A DNA stretch of 64,000 nucleotides from Pseudomonadota bacterium (GTDB lineage Bacteria > Pseudomonadota > Alphaproteobacteria > Dongiales > Dongiaceae). A program made the translations under genes and the position numbers. Each line of letters starts with the position of its first letter. The first letter of the stretch is position 1. Positions 7,942 to 18,694 of this stretch are shown here, piece by piece. The stretch covers positions 248,001 through 312,000 of the forward strand of contig JAJYUT010000005.1 in NCBI GenBank assembly GCA_021792365.1. Reading direction: 5' to 3'. The notes under the pieces were generated by a model that was not told where the DNA came from, did no database searches, and was given only the letters and a program-made list of their open reading frames with translations.

Positions 7942-9681
7942 ATGGCTGACGGAACGGACCCCAAGAAGCAGTTGAGATCCCGTCACTGGTATGGCGGTGC
8001 CAACAAGGACGCCTTCATGCACCGGAGCTGGATCAAGAACCAGGGCCACCCCGACCACATGTTCGACGGGCGGCCGGTCATCGGCATCTGCAACACCTGG
8101 TCCGACCTCAACCCCTGCAACGCCCATTTCAAGGAACTGGCGGAGGTGGTGAAGCGCGGCGTGTATGAGGCCGGCGGCTTTCCGGTGGAGTTCCCGGCCA
8201 TGTCGCTGGGCGAGACCACCCTGCGCCCGACCGCCATGCTGTTCCGCAACCTCGCGAGCATGGAGGTGGAGGAATCGATCCGCGCCAACCCGATCGACGG
8301 AGTCGTGCTGCTGGTCGGCTGCGACAAGACCACGCCCGCCTTGCTGATGGGCGCGGCGAGCTGCGACCTGCCGACCATCGCGCTCAGCGGCGGGCCGATG
8401 CTGAACGGCAAGTTCCGCGGCTGCGATGTCGGCTCCGGCACCTCTGTCTGGCAGTTCAGCGAAGCGGTGAAGGCCGGAGAGATGACGCTGGCCGATTTCA
8501 TGAGCGCGGAATCCGGCATGTCGCGCTCGCCCGGCCACTGCATGACCATGGGCACGGCCTCCACCATGGCCAGCATGGTGGAGAGCCTGGGCATCGGCCT
8601 GCCGGAGAATGCGGCCTATCCCGCGGTGGATGCGCGGCGCAAGCGCCTCGCGCATCTGGTCGGCATGCGCGCGGTCCAGATCGTGAAGGAGGACCTGCGC
8701 ATCTCCAAGGTGCTGACGCGCGAAGCCTTCCAGAACGCGATCCGCACCAACGGCGCGATCGGCGGGTCGACCAACGCGGTGGTGCATCTGCTCGCGGTTG
8801 CGGGGCGGCTCGGCATCGAGCTCACGCTCGACGATTGGGACCAGTGGGGCAGAGACGTGCCCACCATCGTGGACCTCATGCCCTCAGGGCGCTTCCTGAT
8901 GGAGGATTTCTGTTATGCGGGCGGCCTGCCGGTCGTACTGAAGGCGCTGGGCGAGCATGGGATGCTCAACCAGGACGTCGTCACCATCAATGGCAAGACC
9001 ATGTGGGAGAACGTCAAGGACGCGCAGAACTACAATGCCGAGGTCATCCGGCCCTGGGACAATCCGCTGACGGCGCAGGGCGGCATCGCGGTGCTGCGCG
9101 GCAATCTGGCGCCCAACGGGGCGATCCTGAAGCCCTCAGCAGCAACGCCCGCCTTGATGCAGCATCGCGGCCGCGCGGTCGTGTTCGAGAACATCGACGA
9201 CTACAAGAAGAAGATCGCCGATCCCAACCTCGATATCGACGAGACCTGCATCATGGTTCTGAAGAACTGCGGGCCGAAGGGCTATCCGGGCATGGCCGAG
9301 GTCGGCAACATGGGTCTGCCGCCGAAGGTCCTGAAAAAGGGCATCACCGACATGGTGCGCATCTCCGATGCGCGCATGAGCGGCACGGCCTATGGCACGG
9401 TCGTCCTGCACACCTCGCCCGAGGCGGCAGCGGGCGGGCCGCTCGCGCTGGTAAAGGACGGCGACATCATCGAGCTCGACGTGGCTGGGCGCGGGCTGCA
9501 TCTCGAGGTCGGCGACGAAGAGCTGGCGAAGCGCCGCGCGCACTGGAAGGCGCCGACGCCGCCTTTCGACAGCGGCTACCAGAAGCTCTATGTCGAACAC
9601 GTGCTGCAGGCCGACAAGGGCGCCGATCTCGACTTCCTGGTCGGCATGCGCGGCGCGGGCATACCGCGGGAATCGCACTGA
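7942..9681 (+). CDS. IlvD/Edd-family sugar-acid dehydratase, L-arabinonate dehydratase type
   Basis: A 579-residue dehydratase of the IlvD/Edd family, exactly the length of the characterised rhizobial L-arabinonate dehydratase. It removes water from an aldonate to give the 2-keto-3-deoxy acid. The iron-sulfur ligands C59 (NPCNAH), C127 (VGCDKT) and C200 (GHCMTMG), the lysine next to the second cysteine (K129, carbamylated in the family) and the catalytic serine S480 (ARMSGTAYG) are all present at the same positions as in that enzyme. RSRHWYGG at 12-19 is typical of the sugar-acid branch rather than the valine/isoleucine branch. Likely substrates are L-arabinonate, D-xylonate, D-fuconate or galactonate. 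It is the first enzyme gene of the operon. Confidence 0.9.
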   Translation: MADGTDPKKQLRSRHWYGGANKDAFMHRSWIKNQGHPDHMFDGRPVIGICNTWSDLNPCNAHFKELAEVVKRGVYEAGGFPVEFPAMSLGETTLRPTAMLFRNLASMEVEESIRANPIDGVVLLVGCDKTTPALLMGAASCDLPTIALSGGPMLNGKFRGCDVGSGTSVWQFSEAVKAGEMTLADFMSAESGMSRSPGHCMTMGTASTMASMVESLGIGLPENAAYPAVDARRKRLAHLVGMRAVQIVKEDLRISKVLTREAFQNAIRTNGAIGGSTNAVVHLLAVAGRLGIELTLDDWDQWGRDVPTIVDLMPSGRFLMEDFCYAGGLPVVLKALGEHGMLNQDVVTINGKTMWENVKDAQNYNAEVIRPWDNPLTAQGGIAVLRGNLAPNGAILKPSAATPALMQHRGRAVVFENIDDYKKKIADPNLDIDETCIMVLKNCGPKGYPGMAEVGNMGLPPKVLKKGITDMVRISDARMSGTAYGTVVLHTSPEAAAGGPLALVKDGDIIELDVAGRGLHLEVGDEELAKRRAHWKAPTPPFDSGYQKLYVEHVLQADKGADLDFLVGMRGAGIPRESH

Positions 9682-9764
9682 ATGCGGAGAATCAATCCGC
9701 GGAACTCGAAGCATCTGAACTGACGATCACAACGCAACAATAAATCAAATCTGAGGAGGAAAAA

Positions 9765-10787
9765 ATGCGTGCGAGCTTGAAGAAGGCCCTTTTGTCGATG
9801 GCGTCGACGGCGCTGATGCTGGGCGCCGGCGTCGCGGAAGCGGATACGTCGGACAAGAAAATCGCCCTCAGCAACAACTATGCCGGCAATTCCTGGCGCC
9901 AGTCGATGCTGAAGAGCTGGGACACGGTCACCAAGCAGGCGGTGGCCGATGGCATCGTGGCGGAGGCGACGCCCTTCACCACGTCCGAAAACCAGGTGAC
10001 GGAGCAGGCGGCGCAGATCCAGAACCTGATCCTGCAGGGCTATGACGCGATCGTGCTCAACGCCGCTTCACCGGACGCATTGAACGGCGCGGTCAAGGAA
10101 GCGTGCGATGCCGGCATCGTCGTCGTGTCTTTCGACGGCATCGTGACCGAGCCCTGCGCCTGGCGCATCGCGGTCGACTTCGCAAAGATGGGGGAGGTGC
10201 AGCTCGACTATCTGAACGAGAAGATGCCCCAGGGGGGTAACCTGCTGGAGATCCGCGGACTCGCCGGCGTATTCGTCGATGACGAAATCCACAAGGGCAT
10301 CGAGGCGGGCGTGAAGAAGTATCCGCAGTTCAAGGTCGTCGGTTCGGTCCATGGCGACTGGACCCAGACGGTGGCGCAAAAGGCGGTGGCCGGCATCTTG
10401 CCGTCATTGCCGGAGGTGGCGGCGGTCGTCACGCAGGGCGGCGATGGCTATGGCGCCGCGCAGGCCTTCAAGGCCGCCGGGCGTCCGACGCCGCTCATCA
10501 TCATGGGCAACCGGCAGGACGAGCTTGCCTGGTGGAAGGAGCAGAAGGACGCCAACGGCTATGAGACCATGTCCGTCTCGATCGCGCCGGGCGTGGCCAC
10601 GCTGGCGTTCTGGGTGGCGCAGCAGATCCTCGACGGCAAGGACGTGCCGAAGGACATGATCGTGCCGTTCCTGCGCATCGATCAGGGCAATCTCGAGGAG
10701 AACCTGGCGAACACCGAATCGGGCAGCGTGGCCAACGTGGAATATGCGCTTGAGGATGCCAACAAGGTGATCGAGGCGGCGAGGTAA
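9765..10787 (+). CDS. Sugar ABC transporter, periplasmic substrate-binding protein
   Basis: A 340-residue Peripla_BP_4 (ribose/galactose class) binding protein. A signal peptide (about 1-26, ending in GVAEA) directs it to the periplasm. The mature protein starts KIALSNNYAGNSWRQ and has the two-lobed pattern: QIQNLILQGYDAIVLNAASPDAL, VVSFDGIV, VTQGGDGYGAAQAFKAAG. The aromatic W in GNSWRQ and the acidic residues after VVSFDG are expected ligand contacts. GAGGAGG 5 nt upstream gives a very strong ribosome binding site, as usual for binding proteins. It heads the transporter block of the GntR operon. The sugar is unknown and need not be the free sugar: it could be an aldonate or lactone. Confidence 0.9.
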   Translation: MRASLKKALLSMASTALMLGAGVAEADTSDKKIALSNNYAGNSWRQSMLKSWDTVTKQAVADGIVAEATPFTTSENQVTEQAAQIQNLILQGYDAIVLNAASPDALNGAVKEACDAGIVVVSFDGIVTEPCAWRIAVDFAKMGEVQLDYLNEKMPQGGNLLEIRGLAGVFVDDEIHKGIEAGVKKYPQFKVVGSVHGDWTQTVAQKAVAGILPSLPEVAAVVTQGGDGYGAAQAFKAAGRPTPLIIMGNRQDELAWWKEQKDANGYETMSVSIAPGVATLAFWVAQQILDGKDVPKDMIVPFLRIDQGNLEENLANTESGSVANVEYALEDANKVIEAAR

Positions 10788-10799
10788 GGCTCCTCGAGA

Positions 10800-12296
10800 T
10801 TGGCGTTCGGGTCCATGCTCCATGCCACCGAGAAGATCGTCAGCCTTTCCGGCATGACAAAGAGCTTCGGCGCGGTGCGCGCGCTCGCCAAGGTCGACCT
10901 CACGGTCGGCGTTGGCGAGTGCCTGGGGCTGGTCGGCCACAACGGGGCGGGCAAGTCGACCCTGATTAACCTGCTTGCCGGCACGCTGGCGCCCGACGGC
11001 GGCGAGATCCGCATCAGCGGGCAGGCGCAGCCGGCCGGTTATGGCGTGCGGCGCGCCAGCGCCCTCGGCATACGCTGCGTGTTCCAGGAACTCTCCCTCT
11101 GCCCGAATCTGAGCGTGGCGGAGAACACCCGCATCTATCACAAGTCGTTGCGCGGTTGGGGCTGGCGCGGCAGTGCTGCGGAATTGATCCGGCGGGGGCT
11201 GGATGAGATCTTTCCTGGCCACGGCATCTCGCCGCACGCGACCGTTGGGGACCTGCCGATCGGCGACCGGCAGATGGTGGAGATCGCGCGCGCCTTCACC
11301 GTCACAGACAGCCCCACGCGGCTGGTGATCCTGGACGAGCCGACATCCTCACTGGATGCGGTTGCCGGCAAGCAATTGCTGACCTATGTGCGCAAGCTCG
11401 TCGCCGAAGGCGGGTCGTGCCTGCTGACCTCGCATCTGCTGGGCGACATCCTCGACTACTGCGACCGCGTCGTGGTCATGAAGGACGGCGGCGTGGTGGC
11501 GGATCGGCCGGCTGTCGAGTTCGACCGCGAGAGCCTGGTGGCGGCCATGGGAAACGTGGTGAGCGATGCGCGCATCAAGGCCCATGCGCGCGTGACGGCG
11601 CAACGCGGCGCAATGCCTGTCGTGGTGAAAGCCGTTCCCAAGCTGCAGGCGGACCAGGCCGCGCTCGTGGCGCACAAGGGGGAGATCATCGGCCTTGCCG
11701 GCCTTGCCGGACACGGCCAGACGCGTTTGCTGCTGCAAATCTTTGAGGCGGCCGGGCAAACGCGCGCCGACACCAACGCCGCCGGCCCCGTCGCTCTGGT
11801 CGCCGGCGACCGGCAGAACGACGGTGTGCTGCATCTCTGGTCGATCGCGCGCAACATATCGGTCCGGTCGATGCGCAGCCTGGTCAATATGGGATTGATA
11901 GACGGCGCCGCCGAGGCGGCGCTGGCGAGCAAGTGGCGCGAGCGTATCCGCATCAGGACCCCGGACATCGACAACAACATCCTGTCGCTGTCGGGCGGCA
12001 ACCAGCAGAAGGTCCTATTCGCCCGCGCCCTCGGCTCGGATGCCGGCATCATCCTGATGGATGACCCGATGCGCGGCGTCGATGTCGGCACGAAGCTGGA
12101 GGTCTATGAGCTGATCCGCGCCGAGGCTGAGGCGGGCCGCACCTTCATCTGGTACACCACGGAGATCGAAGAGCTGAACAACTGCGACCACGTCTATGTT
12201 ATGCGCGACGGCCAGATCGTCGCCGACATCGCGCGGGCCGAGCTGACCGAGGAGAAGGTGCTGCAAGCCTCGTTCCGCGAAGGAGCGCAGACATGA
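10800..12296 (+). CDS. Sugar ABC transporter ATP-binding protein (RbsA/MglA type, two domains)
   Basis: About 498 residues with two fused nucleotide-binding domains, as in RbsA/MglA. Domain 1 has Walker [10 protein letters not shown] near 44-52 and Walker [13 protein letters not shown]; domain 2 has the degenerate first motif [14 protein letters not shown] typical of this class and an intact signature [15 protein letters not shown] with [14 protein letters not shown]. The TTG at 10800 gives the longest frame (AAGG 10 nt upstream); an ATG at 10815 is an equally possible start. The 3' end overlaps the next gene by ATGA, showing translational coupling. It energises the two permeases that follow. 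Confidence 0.9.
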   Translation: MAFGSMLHATEKIVSLSGMTKSFGAVRALAKVDLTVGVGECLGLVGHNGAGKSTLINLLAGTLAPDGGEIRISGQAQPAGYGVRRASALGIRCVFQELSLCPNLSVAENTRIYHKSLRGWGWRGSAAELIRRGLDEIFPGHGISPHATVGDLPIGDRQMVEIARAFTVTDSPTRLVILDEPTSSLDAVAGKQLLTYVRKLVAEGGSCLLTSHLLGDILDYCDRVVVMKDGGVVADRPAVEFDRESLVAAMGNVVSDARIKAHARVTAQRGAMPVVVKAVPKLQADQAALVAHKGEIIGLAGLAGHGQTRLLLQIFEAAGQTRADTNAAGPVALVAGDRQNDGVLHLWSIARNISVRSMRSLVNMGLIDGAAEAALASKWRERIRIRTPDIDNNILSLSGGNQQKVLFARALGSDAGIILMDDPMRGVDVGTKLEVYELIRAEAEAGRTFIWYTTEIEELNNCDHVYVMRDGQIVADIARAELTEEKVLQASFREGAQT

Positions 12297-13267
12297 CCGA
12301 TTCCGTGCTCTCCAGCCCGCTTCGCGATCGCATTGACATGCTCCGCGACCCGCGGCTGCTGCGACGAGCGCTGCCGGCAGTCTCGCTGGCGGCGATCCTG
12401 ATCGCGATCTTCCTGATCAACGACCGCGCCATGAGCTATCGCGGCCTCGATCTCATGCTGAAATACGCGGTGCCGATCGCCTTTGCTACGATTGCGCAGA
12501 TGTTCATCCTCACGGTGAACGACCTCGATCTCTCGATCGGCGCCTTCGTTGGGCTGGTGGCGTGCATCGCCGGCACCTGGCTGGTGGACCAGCCCGTGCT
12601 CTGCGTCCTGATTCTCGCCGGCTGCGTCGCCTCCTATGCGGCGGTCGGCGCGCTCATCCATGTGCGGCGCCTGCCGAGCATCGTGGTGACGCTCGGCATG
12701 TCGTTCGTGTGGCTCGGCATCGCCGTCATTCTGATGCCGACGCCCGGCGGCACGGTGCCGGAGTGGCTGAAAGGCCTGATGAGCTGGAAGCCCCCGCTCA
12801 TTCCGTTCCCCATCGTGGCCTGCGCGGCCATCGCGCTCGTCGCGCATGTGCTGCTGATGGAATCCTCCTATGGCGCAGTCCTGCGCGGGGCGGGCGGCAA
12901 CGCGACGGCGATCGACCGGGCCGGCTGGTCGCTGCTCCGGATCCGCATGTCCATGTATGCGCTGGCCGGCTTCTTCGGCGTGCTATCGGGCCTCAGCCTC
13001 ATCGGCCTCACCACCTCGCCGGATGCCCACATTGCCGATCGCTACACGCTGCTCTCGATCGCGGGCGTGATCCTGGGCGGCGGCGAATTCGTGGGCGGTC
13101 GCGTTTCGCCCATTGGGGCGGTGATCGGCGCCGTGACGCTGACTTTGACCGGCTCGTTCCTGATCTTCATGCGCATCTCGCCGGACTGGCAGATCGGGGC
13201 GCAGGGGGCGGTGCTGATTGTCGTGCTGGCTCTGCGCGCCCTGATCAAGCTGCGGGAGGGCAGATGA
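12293..13267 (+). CDS. Sugar ABC transporter permease (RbsC type), first copy
   Basis: A 324-residue integral membrane permease of the BPD_transp_2 family. The hydrophobic segments begin at about 35 after a short cytoplasmic N-terminus, and the conserved coupling region [13 protein letters not shown] and [22 protein letters not shown] are visible. It overlaps the ATPase gene at its start (ATGA) and the second permease gene at its end (ATGA), so the three are tightly coupled. Two different permeases next to one two-domain ATPase predict a heterodimeric pore, rather than the homodimer of simple RbsABC systems. Confidence 0.9.
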   Translation: MTDSVLSSPLRDRIDMLRDPRLLRRALPAVSLAAILIAIFLINDRAMSYRGLDLMLKYAVPIAFATIAQMFILTVNDLDLSIGAFVGLVACIAGTWLVDQPVLCVLILAGCVASYAAVGALIHVRRLPSIVVTLGMSFVWLGIAVILMPTPGGTVPEWLKGLMSWKPPLIPFPIVACAAIALVAHVLLMESSYGAVLRGAGGNATAIDRAGWSLLRIRMSMYALAGFFGVLSGLSLIGLTTSPDAHIADRYTLLSIAGVILGGGEFVGGRVSPIGAVIGAVTLTLTGSFLIFMRISPDWQIGAQGAVLIVVLALRALIKLREGR

Positions 13268-14214
13268 GAGCGCTGGCTGCCCGCATCGGCAACAAGCCCT
13301 GGCTGCTCTCCTTCGCAGGCGCGCTCGCGGTCTGGCTCGCCACCATCCTGTTCACGGAAGGCAAGGGCGGAGGCCAGATCATCACGGCTGCACTTGCCTT
13401 CTCGACCTTCACCGTCATCGTCGGCATCGGCCAGATGTTCGTGATCACCACTGGGCCCGGCAATGTCGACCTCTCGATCCCATCCACGATCGCCCTCGCC
13501 GGTGGGGTCGCCATGAAGATCATGGGCGGGCAGGACGGCCTGATCTGGCTCGGCCTCCTGGCGTGCATCGGCGCGGGGCTGGCCGTTGGCACCTTCAACT
13601 ACATCTTGATTCGGCTGCTCAAGATCCCGCCGATCATCGCGACTCTCTCGTCCAGCCTGATCGTAATGTCGGTGGCGATCTCCTACGGCCGCGGGCTGCA
13701 GATCAAGCCGCCGCCGAGCTTCGCGGATTTCACGACGGCCCAGGTGGCGGGCGTGCCGATGCTCTCCCTTTGCGCGATCCTGTTCGCGATGATCATGGCG
13801 GTGATCCTCGAGCGCACCGTCTATGGCCGGGCCACCCTTGCAATAGGGCAGAACATGCGCGCCGCGCACCTGGCGGGTGTGAAGGTCGAGCGCACGCGCT
13901 GCATCACGTATCTGATGAGCGCCGCCTTCGCCGGGTTGTGCGGCGCGCTGCTGGCCGGCTTTTCCGGCGGCAATGCGCTCAACATGGGCGAGGAATACCT
14001 GCTGGCGACCATTGCCGTGGTGGTGATCGGCGGCACCTCCGTCGCCGGCGGGCGTGCCAATGTGCCAGGCATCTGGGGGGCGGCCCTGTTCCTCTATCTG
14101 CTGGTCACAATGCTGAACACCTACGGCGCCAGCGCCGGGGTGCGGCTGGTGCTGACCGGCCTTATCATCATCGCCATGATCACGCTGGCCGGCGGCGACA
14201 AGCCGAGCCGCTGA
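13264..14214 (+). CDS. Sugar ABC transporter permease (RbsC type), second copy
   Basis: A 316-residue BPD_transp_2 permease. The frame is open far upstream inside the previous gene, but the ATG at 13264 overlaps the preceding stop by ATGA and begins [20 protein letters not shown], the normal family start. Conserved features: GPGNVDLSIPSTIALAGGVAM, the loop GQNMRAAHLAGVKVERTR, and IAVVVIGGTSVAGGRANVPG. It partners the previous permease in the importer. It ends 15 bp before the lactonase gene, continuing the same operon. Confidence 0.9.
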   Translation: MRALAARIGNKPWLLSFAGALAVWLATILFTEGKGGGQIITAALAFSTFTVIVGIGQMFVITTGPGNVDLSIPSTIALAGGVAMKIMGGQDGLIWLGLLACIGAGLAVGTFNYILIRLLKIPPIIATLSSSLIVMSVAISYGRGLQIKPPPSFADFTTAQVAGVPMLSLCAILFAMIMAVILERTVYGRATLAIGQNMRAAHLAGVKVERTRCITYLMSAAFAGLCGALLAGFSGGNALNMGEEYLLATIAVVVIGGTSVAGGRANVPGIWGAALFLYLLVTMLNTYGASAGVRLVLTGLIIIAMITLAGGDKPSR

Positions 14215-14229
14215 AGAGGAGGGAGAGAC

Positions 14230-15147
14230 ATGCCTGCGAATGACGGCCTCTACGAGACCTTCGACAAGCGCTTCCATTCTCTGATGATCGGGATCGCGCA
14301 TCTGGACAAGCTGGCGGACGGCTGCGTCTGGGCCGAAGGTCCGGTGTGGTTCGCCGATGGCGGCTATCTGTTGTGGAGCGACATCCCGAACAATCGGATC
14401 CTGCGCTGGATGCCGGAGACGGGTGTCAGCGTCTTCCGCGCCGATTCCAACAACAGCAACGGCAACACCCGCGACCGCCAGGGCCGGCTCGTGACCTGCG
14501 AGCACCTCACGCGCCGGGTGACGCGTACCGAGCCGGACGGTTCGATCACGGTGATCGCCGACAGGTATAAGGGCAAGCGGCTCAACTCGCCGAACGACGT
14601 CGTGGTGACGTCCGACCACTCGATCTGGTTCACCGATCCCAGCTACGGGATCCTGACGGAGTTCGAGGGCAGCCGCGCGGAGCAGGAGCAGGGCGGGTGC
14701 TACGTCTACCGCGTCGATCCCGCAACCGGCGAGATCGCCGTCGTGGTGGACGATTTCGTAAAGCCGAATGGCCTTGCCTTCTCGCCGGACGAGAAGATCC
14801 TCTATGTCGCGGACTCCGCAGGCTCGCACGATCCGGAAGCGCCGTGCCATATCCGCGCCTTCGACGTTGTCGATGGCAAGCGGTTGGTCAATGGCCGCGT
14901 GTTCTGCAAAATAAAGACCGGGGTTCCCGACGGCTTCCGCATGGACGTGAACGGCAATTTGTGGACCAGCACCCATGCAGGCGTCGAGTGCTATGCGCCC
15001 GATGGCGCTCTGCTGGGACGGATCAACGTGCCGGAGATCGTAGCCAATGTCTGCTTCGGCGGGACGCGGCGTAATCGCCTCTTTATCACCGCGACGACCT
15101 CGCTCTATGCGGTATATGTCAATACGACCGGCGTCCAGCGACCTTGA
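14230..15147 (+). CDS. SMP-30/gluconolactonase-family sugar lactonase
   Basis: A 305-residue six-bladed beta-propeller lactonase (SGL family). It opens the aldonolactone made by an aldose dehydrogenase to give the aldonate. Metal-binding residues are visible: E36 in WAEGPVW, an asparagine in SPNDVVVTSD near 126, and an aspartate in FSPDEKILYVADSAG near 190-200; NGNTRD near 76-81 lies in the substrate cleft. The strong GGAGGGAGAG upstream fixes the ATG. No signal peptide, so it acts in the cytoplasm after import. Its presence implies that a sugar, not only an acid, enters this pathway; the matching aldose dehydrogenase is not obvious within the operon, unless the SDR downstream does it. Confidence 0.88.
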   Translation: MPANDGLYETFDKRFHSLMIGIAHLDKLADGCVWAEGPVWFADGGYLLWSDIPNNRILRWMPETGVSVFRADSNNSNGNTRDRQGRLVTCEHLTRRVTRTEPDGSITVIADRYKGKRLNSPNDVVVTSDHSIWFTDPSYGILTEFEGSRAEQEQGGCYVYRVDPATGEIAVVVDDFVKPNGLAFSPDEKILYVADSAGSHDPEAPCHIRAFDVVDGKRLVNGRVFCKIKTGVPDGFRMDVNGNLWTSTHAGVECYAPDGALLGRINVPEIVANVCFGGTRRNRLFITATTSLYAVYVNTTGVQRP

Positions 15148-15187
15148 GAAGCGGAGGCCGTGAGGTGAGGGGCGCGAGGAGACCAGG

Positions 15188-16720
15188 ATGAACCAGATCA
15201 TCGGCGGAACCACCATCCGCCTGCATCAGGATGATAATGTGGTGGTGGCCGCGCAGGCGGTCCCGGCCGGCGCGACCATCCCCGGCGAGGGCGTGGTGAG
15301 CGCGGGCGCCATCCCGTCGGGGCACAAGATCGCGACCCGCGCGATTCCCGCCGGCACGTTCGTGCGCAAATATAATCAGATCATCGGCGTGGCGACTGCC
15401 GACATCGCGCCGGGCCAGCATGTGCATGTGCAGAACTGCGCCATGAGCGCGTTCGAGCGCGACTACGCCTTCAGCGCCGACATGCGGCCGACGCAATACT
15501 TTACCGGAGATGCGCGCGCCACCTTCCAGGGCATCGTGCGCGCGGATGGCCGGGTCGCCACCCGCAACTATATCGGCGTGCTCACCACGGTGAATTGCTC
15601 GGCCACGGTCGCGAAGCGCGTGGCGGCAGCCTTCGAGCATGGCGGGCTGGAGGACTATCCGAACGTCGATGGCGTGGTCGCGCTGGTGCACGGCACCGGC
15701 TGCGGCATGGCGACCAAGGGGGAGGGATTCGAGACCCTGCAACGGGTGTTGTGGGGCTATCTGCGCCATCCGAATTTCGCGGGCGTGCTGCTGATCGGCC
15801 TCGGCTGCGAGGCGGCGCAGATCCGCTTTCTGCTGGACGCCTATGGCATCCAGGCAACGGACAGCTTTCAGTACATGACAATCCAGAACACGGGCGGCAC
15901 GCGTGCGACCATCGACGAGGGCATCAAGCGCGTCAAGGCGATGCTGCCCAAGGCCAATCAGGCGAGGCGCGAGGCCGTCTCCGCCGAGCATCTGACGCTG
16001 GCGCTGCAATGCGGCGGCTCGGACGGCTATTCCGGCATCACCGCCAATCCGGCGCTGGGCGCCGCGGCGGATCTGCTGGTGCGCCATGGCGGCACGGCGA
16101 TCCTGTCGGAAACGCCGGAGGTCTATGGCGCGGAGCACCTGCTGACCCGGCGCGCGGTCAGCAAGCAGGTGGGCGAGAAGCTGCTAGAGCGCATCCGCTG
16201 GTGGGAGGACTACACCAGCCGCAATGGCGGCGAGATGAACAACAATCCCTCGCCCGGCAACAAGGAGGGGGGCCTCACCACCATCCTCGAAAAGTCGCTG
16301 GGCGCGGCGGCAAAGGGCGGCACCACCAACCTCGTCGACGTCTACAAATATGCCGAGCCGGCGACCGCCAAGGGCTTCGTGTTCATGGACTCGCCCGGCT
16401 ACGATCCCGCCTCGGTGACCGGCCAGGTGGCGAGCGGCGCGAACGTCATCTGCTTCACCACCGGACGCGGCTCGGTGTTCGGCTTCAAGCCGGTACCCAG
16501 CATCAAGCTCGCGACCAACACGGCGATGTATCAGCGCATGGCGGAGGATATGGACGTGGATTGCGGCGAGATCCTGAGCAAAGGCGTCACAGTGCCGGAG
16601 ATGGGGGAGCGCATCTTCGACCTCATCCTGCGCGTGGCCTCCGGCGAGCAGTCCAAGAGCGAGGAACTCGGGTTCGGCGACAATGAGTTCACGCCTTGGC
16701 AGATCGGCGCGGTGATGTAG
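15188..16720 (+). CDS. UxaA-family altronate/galactarate-type dehydratase
   Basis: A 510-residue UxaA/GarD-family protein with an N-terminal SAF domain (about 8-95) and the C-terminal iron-dependent dehydratase domain (about 110-505). Conserved elements include NYIGVLTTVNCSATVA, HGTGCGM, LIGLGCEA, QCGGSDGYSGITANPALG and NNNPSPGNKEGGLTTILEKSLG, as in altronate dehydratase. The family dehydrates uronate-derived aldonates such as D-altronate, or aldarates, to 2-keto-3-deoxy acids. A second dehydratase unrelated to the IlvD-type enzyme in the same operon is unusual and suggests either two substrates or two epimeric acids. GAGGAG upstream supports the start. It ends 2 bp before the FAH gene. Confidence 0.88.
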   Translation: MNQIIGGTTIRLHQDDNVVVAAQAVPAGATIPGEGVVSAGAIPSGHKIATRAIPAGTFVRKYNQIIGVATADIAPGQHVHVQNCAMSAFERDYAFSADMRPTQYFTGDARATFQGIVRADGRVATRNYIGVLTTVNCSATVAKRVAAAFEHGGLEDYPNVDGVVALVHGTGCGMATKGEGFETLQRVLWGYLRHPNFAGVLLIGLGCEAAQIRFLLDAYGIQATDSFQYMTIQNTGGTRATIDEGIKRVKAMLPKANQARREAVSAEHLTLALQCGGSDGYSGITANPALGAAADLLVRHGGTAILSETPEVYGAEHLLTRRAVSKQVGEKLLERIRWWEDYTSRNGGEMNNNPSPGNKEGGLTTILEKSLGAAAKGGTTNLVDVYKYAEPATAKGFVFMDSPGYDPASVTGQVASGANVICFTTGRGSVFGFKPVPSIKLATNTAMYQRMAEDMDVDCGEILSKGVTVPEMGERIFDLILRVASGEQSKSEELGFGDNEFTPWQIGAVM

Positions 16721-16722
16721 CC

Positions 16723-17910
16723 ATGGAGCTTTCCATCTCGACCAAGAATACGCTGCCGGTCGACGGCACCGCCGGAACGCTGGTCGGGCGCGCTTGGGTG
16801 CCGGGCGATCCAGCCGGGCCCAGCGTGGTGCTGGCCAGAGAGGATGGCCTCTATGACCTGACGCCGCACTTCGCGACTTTGTCTCTCCTGCTGGACAATG
16901 CGGACCCTGCCGAAGCGGCGCAACGCGCGGGCCGGGAAGCCAGGCGCATCTGCGGCCTCGAGGAATGTCTCGCCAATTCTTCCGCCGACCGGCGCACGCC
17001 GGACACGCCCTATCTGCTGGCCCCTGCAGACCTGCAGGCGCTGAAGGCCTGCGGGGTCACCTTCGTCCTCTCCATGCTGGAGCGGGTGATCGAGGAGCGT
17101 GCCAAGGGCAATCCCAAGTTGGCGGAAGACATTCGCGCCTCGATCAATGAGGAGATCGGGGGCGATCTCGCTCGCGCCAAGCCGGGCTCCTTCGAGGCCG
17201 AGCGCCTCAAACAGGCTCTGATCCTGCGCGGCCTGTGGTCGCAATATCTCGAGGTCGGCATCGGCCCGTATGCGGAGGTCTTCACCAAGTCCCAGCCCAT
17301 GTCGGGCGTCGGCACAGGCGCGGATGTCGGCATCCATCCGGACTCGGTCTGGAACAATCCGGAGCCGGAGGTCGTGCTGGCGGTCAATGCCTCCGGAACT
17401 ATTGTCGGAGGAACGCTCGGCAACGACGTGAATCTGCGGGATTTTGAGGGACGCAGCGCGCTGCTGCTCGGCCGCGCCAAGGACAACAACGCGTCTTGCG
17501 CGCTCGGCCCATTTGTCCGCCTGTTTGACGGCACCTTCGACCTCGATGACCTGCGCAAGCTGGTCGTCACCGTCCGGGTCGATGGTCCGGATCAGTTCGT
17601 CCTCGAGGATTCCTCGTCCATGGCCGAGATCAGCCGGGACGTAACCGACCTCGCGTCGCAGACCTTGAACAGGAACCATCAATACCCGGACGGCGTCATG
17701 CTGTTCTGCGGCACCATGTTCGCGCCGATCAAGGACCGGGACGCGCCTGGCGAGGGCTTCACCCACAAGGTGGGGGACATCGTGACGATCGCAAACCCCA
17801 AGCTGGGCGCGCTCACAAATCGGGTGAAGCATTCCAGCGAGATCGCGCCCTGGACCTTCGGGACGGGGGCCTTGATGCAGAATCTGGCGCAGCGTGGGCT
17901 GCTGCGTTGA
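16723..17910 (+). CDS. Fumarylacetoacetate hydrolase-family protein (diketo-acid hydrolase candidate)
   Basis: A 395-residue FAH-family protein. The catalytic fold lies in about residues 170-390: YAEVFTKSQPMSGVGTGADVG, the acidic metal ligands in NNPEPEVVLAVNASG, and GNDVNLRDFEGRSALLLG; the first 160 residues form the long N-terminal domain seen in the larger sugar-pathway FAH proteins. Family members either dehydrate 2-keto-3-deoxy acids or hydrolyse 2,4-diketo-3-deoxy acids to pyruvate and a small acid. With an SDR of 2-keto-3-deoxy-fuconate dehydrogenase type directly downstream, the hydrolase role is favoured. A second, shorter FAH protein (34254-35102) serves the fucose operon, so the two are not duplicates. 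Confidence 0.85.
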   Translation: MELSISTKNTLPVDGTAGTLVGRAWVPGDPAGPSVVLAREDGLYDLTPHFATLSLLLDNADPAEAAQRAGREARRICGLEECLANSSADRRTPDTPYLLAPADLQALKACGVTFVLSMLERVIEERAKGNPKLAEDIRASINEEIGGDLARAKPGSFEAERLKQALILRGLWSQYLEVGIGPYAEVFTKSQPMSGVGTGADVGIHPDSVWNNPEPEVVLAVNASGTIVGGTLGNDVNLRDFEGRSALLLGRAKDNNASCALGPFVRLFDGTFDLDDLRKLVVTVRVDGPDQFVLEDSSSMAEISRDVTDLASQTLNRNHQYPDGVMLFCGTMFAPIKDRDAPGEGFTHKVGDIVTIANPKLGALTNRVKHSSEIAPWTFGTGALMQNLAQRGLLR

Positions 17911-18678
<768 letters not shown>

Positions 18679-18694
18679 TTGTCTGGAGAGTGAT

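Noticed and set aside
13042-15216. A 724-codon open frame on the minus strand opposite the second permease and the lactonase
   Set aside because: Rich in Arg, Asp, Gly and His, no domain or signal, and antisense to two well-supported genes; typical GC-rich shadow frame.
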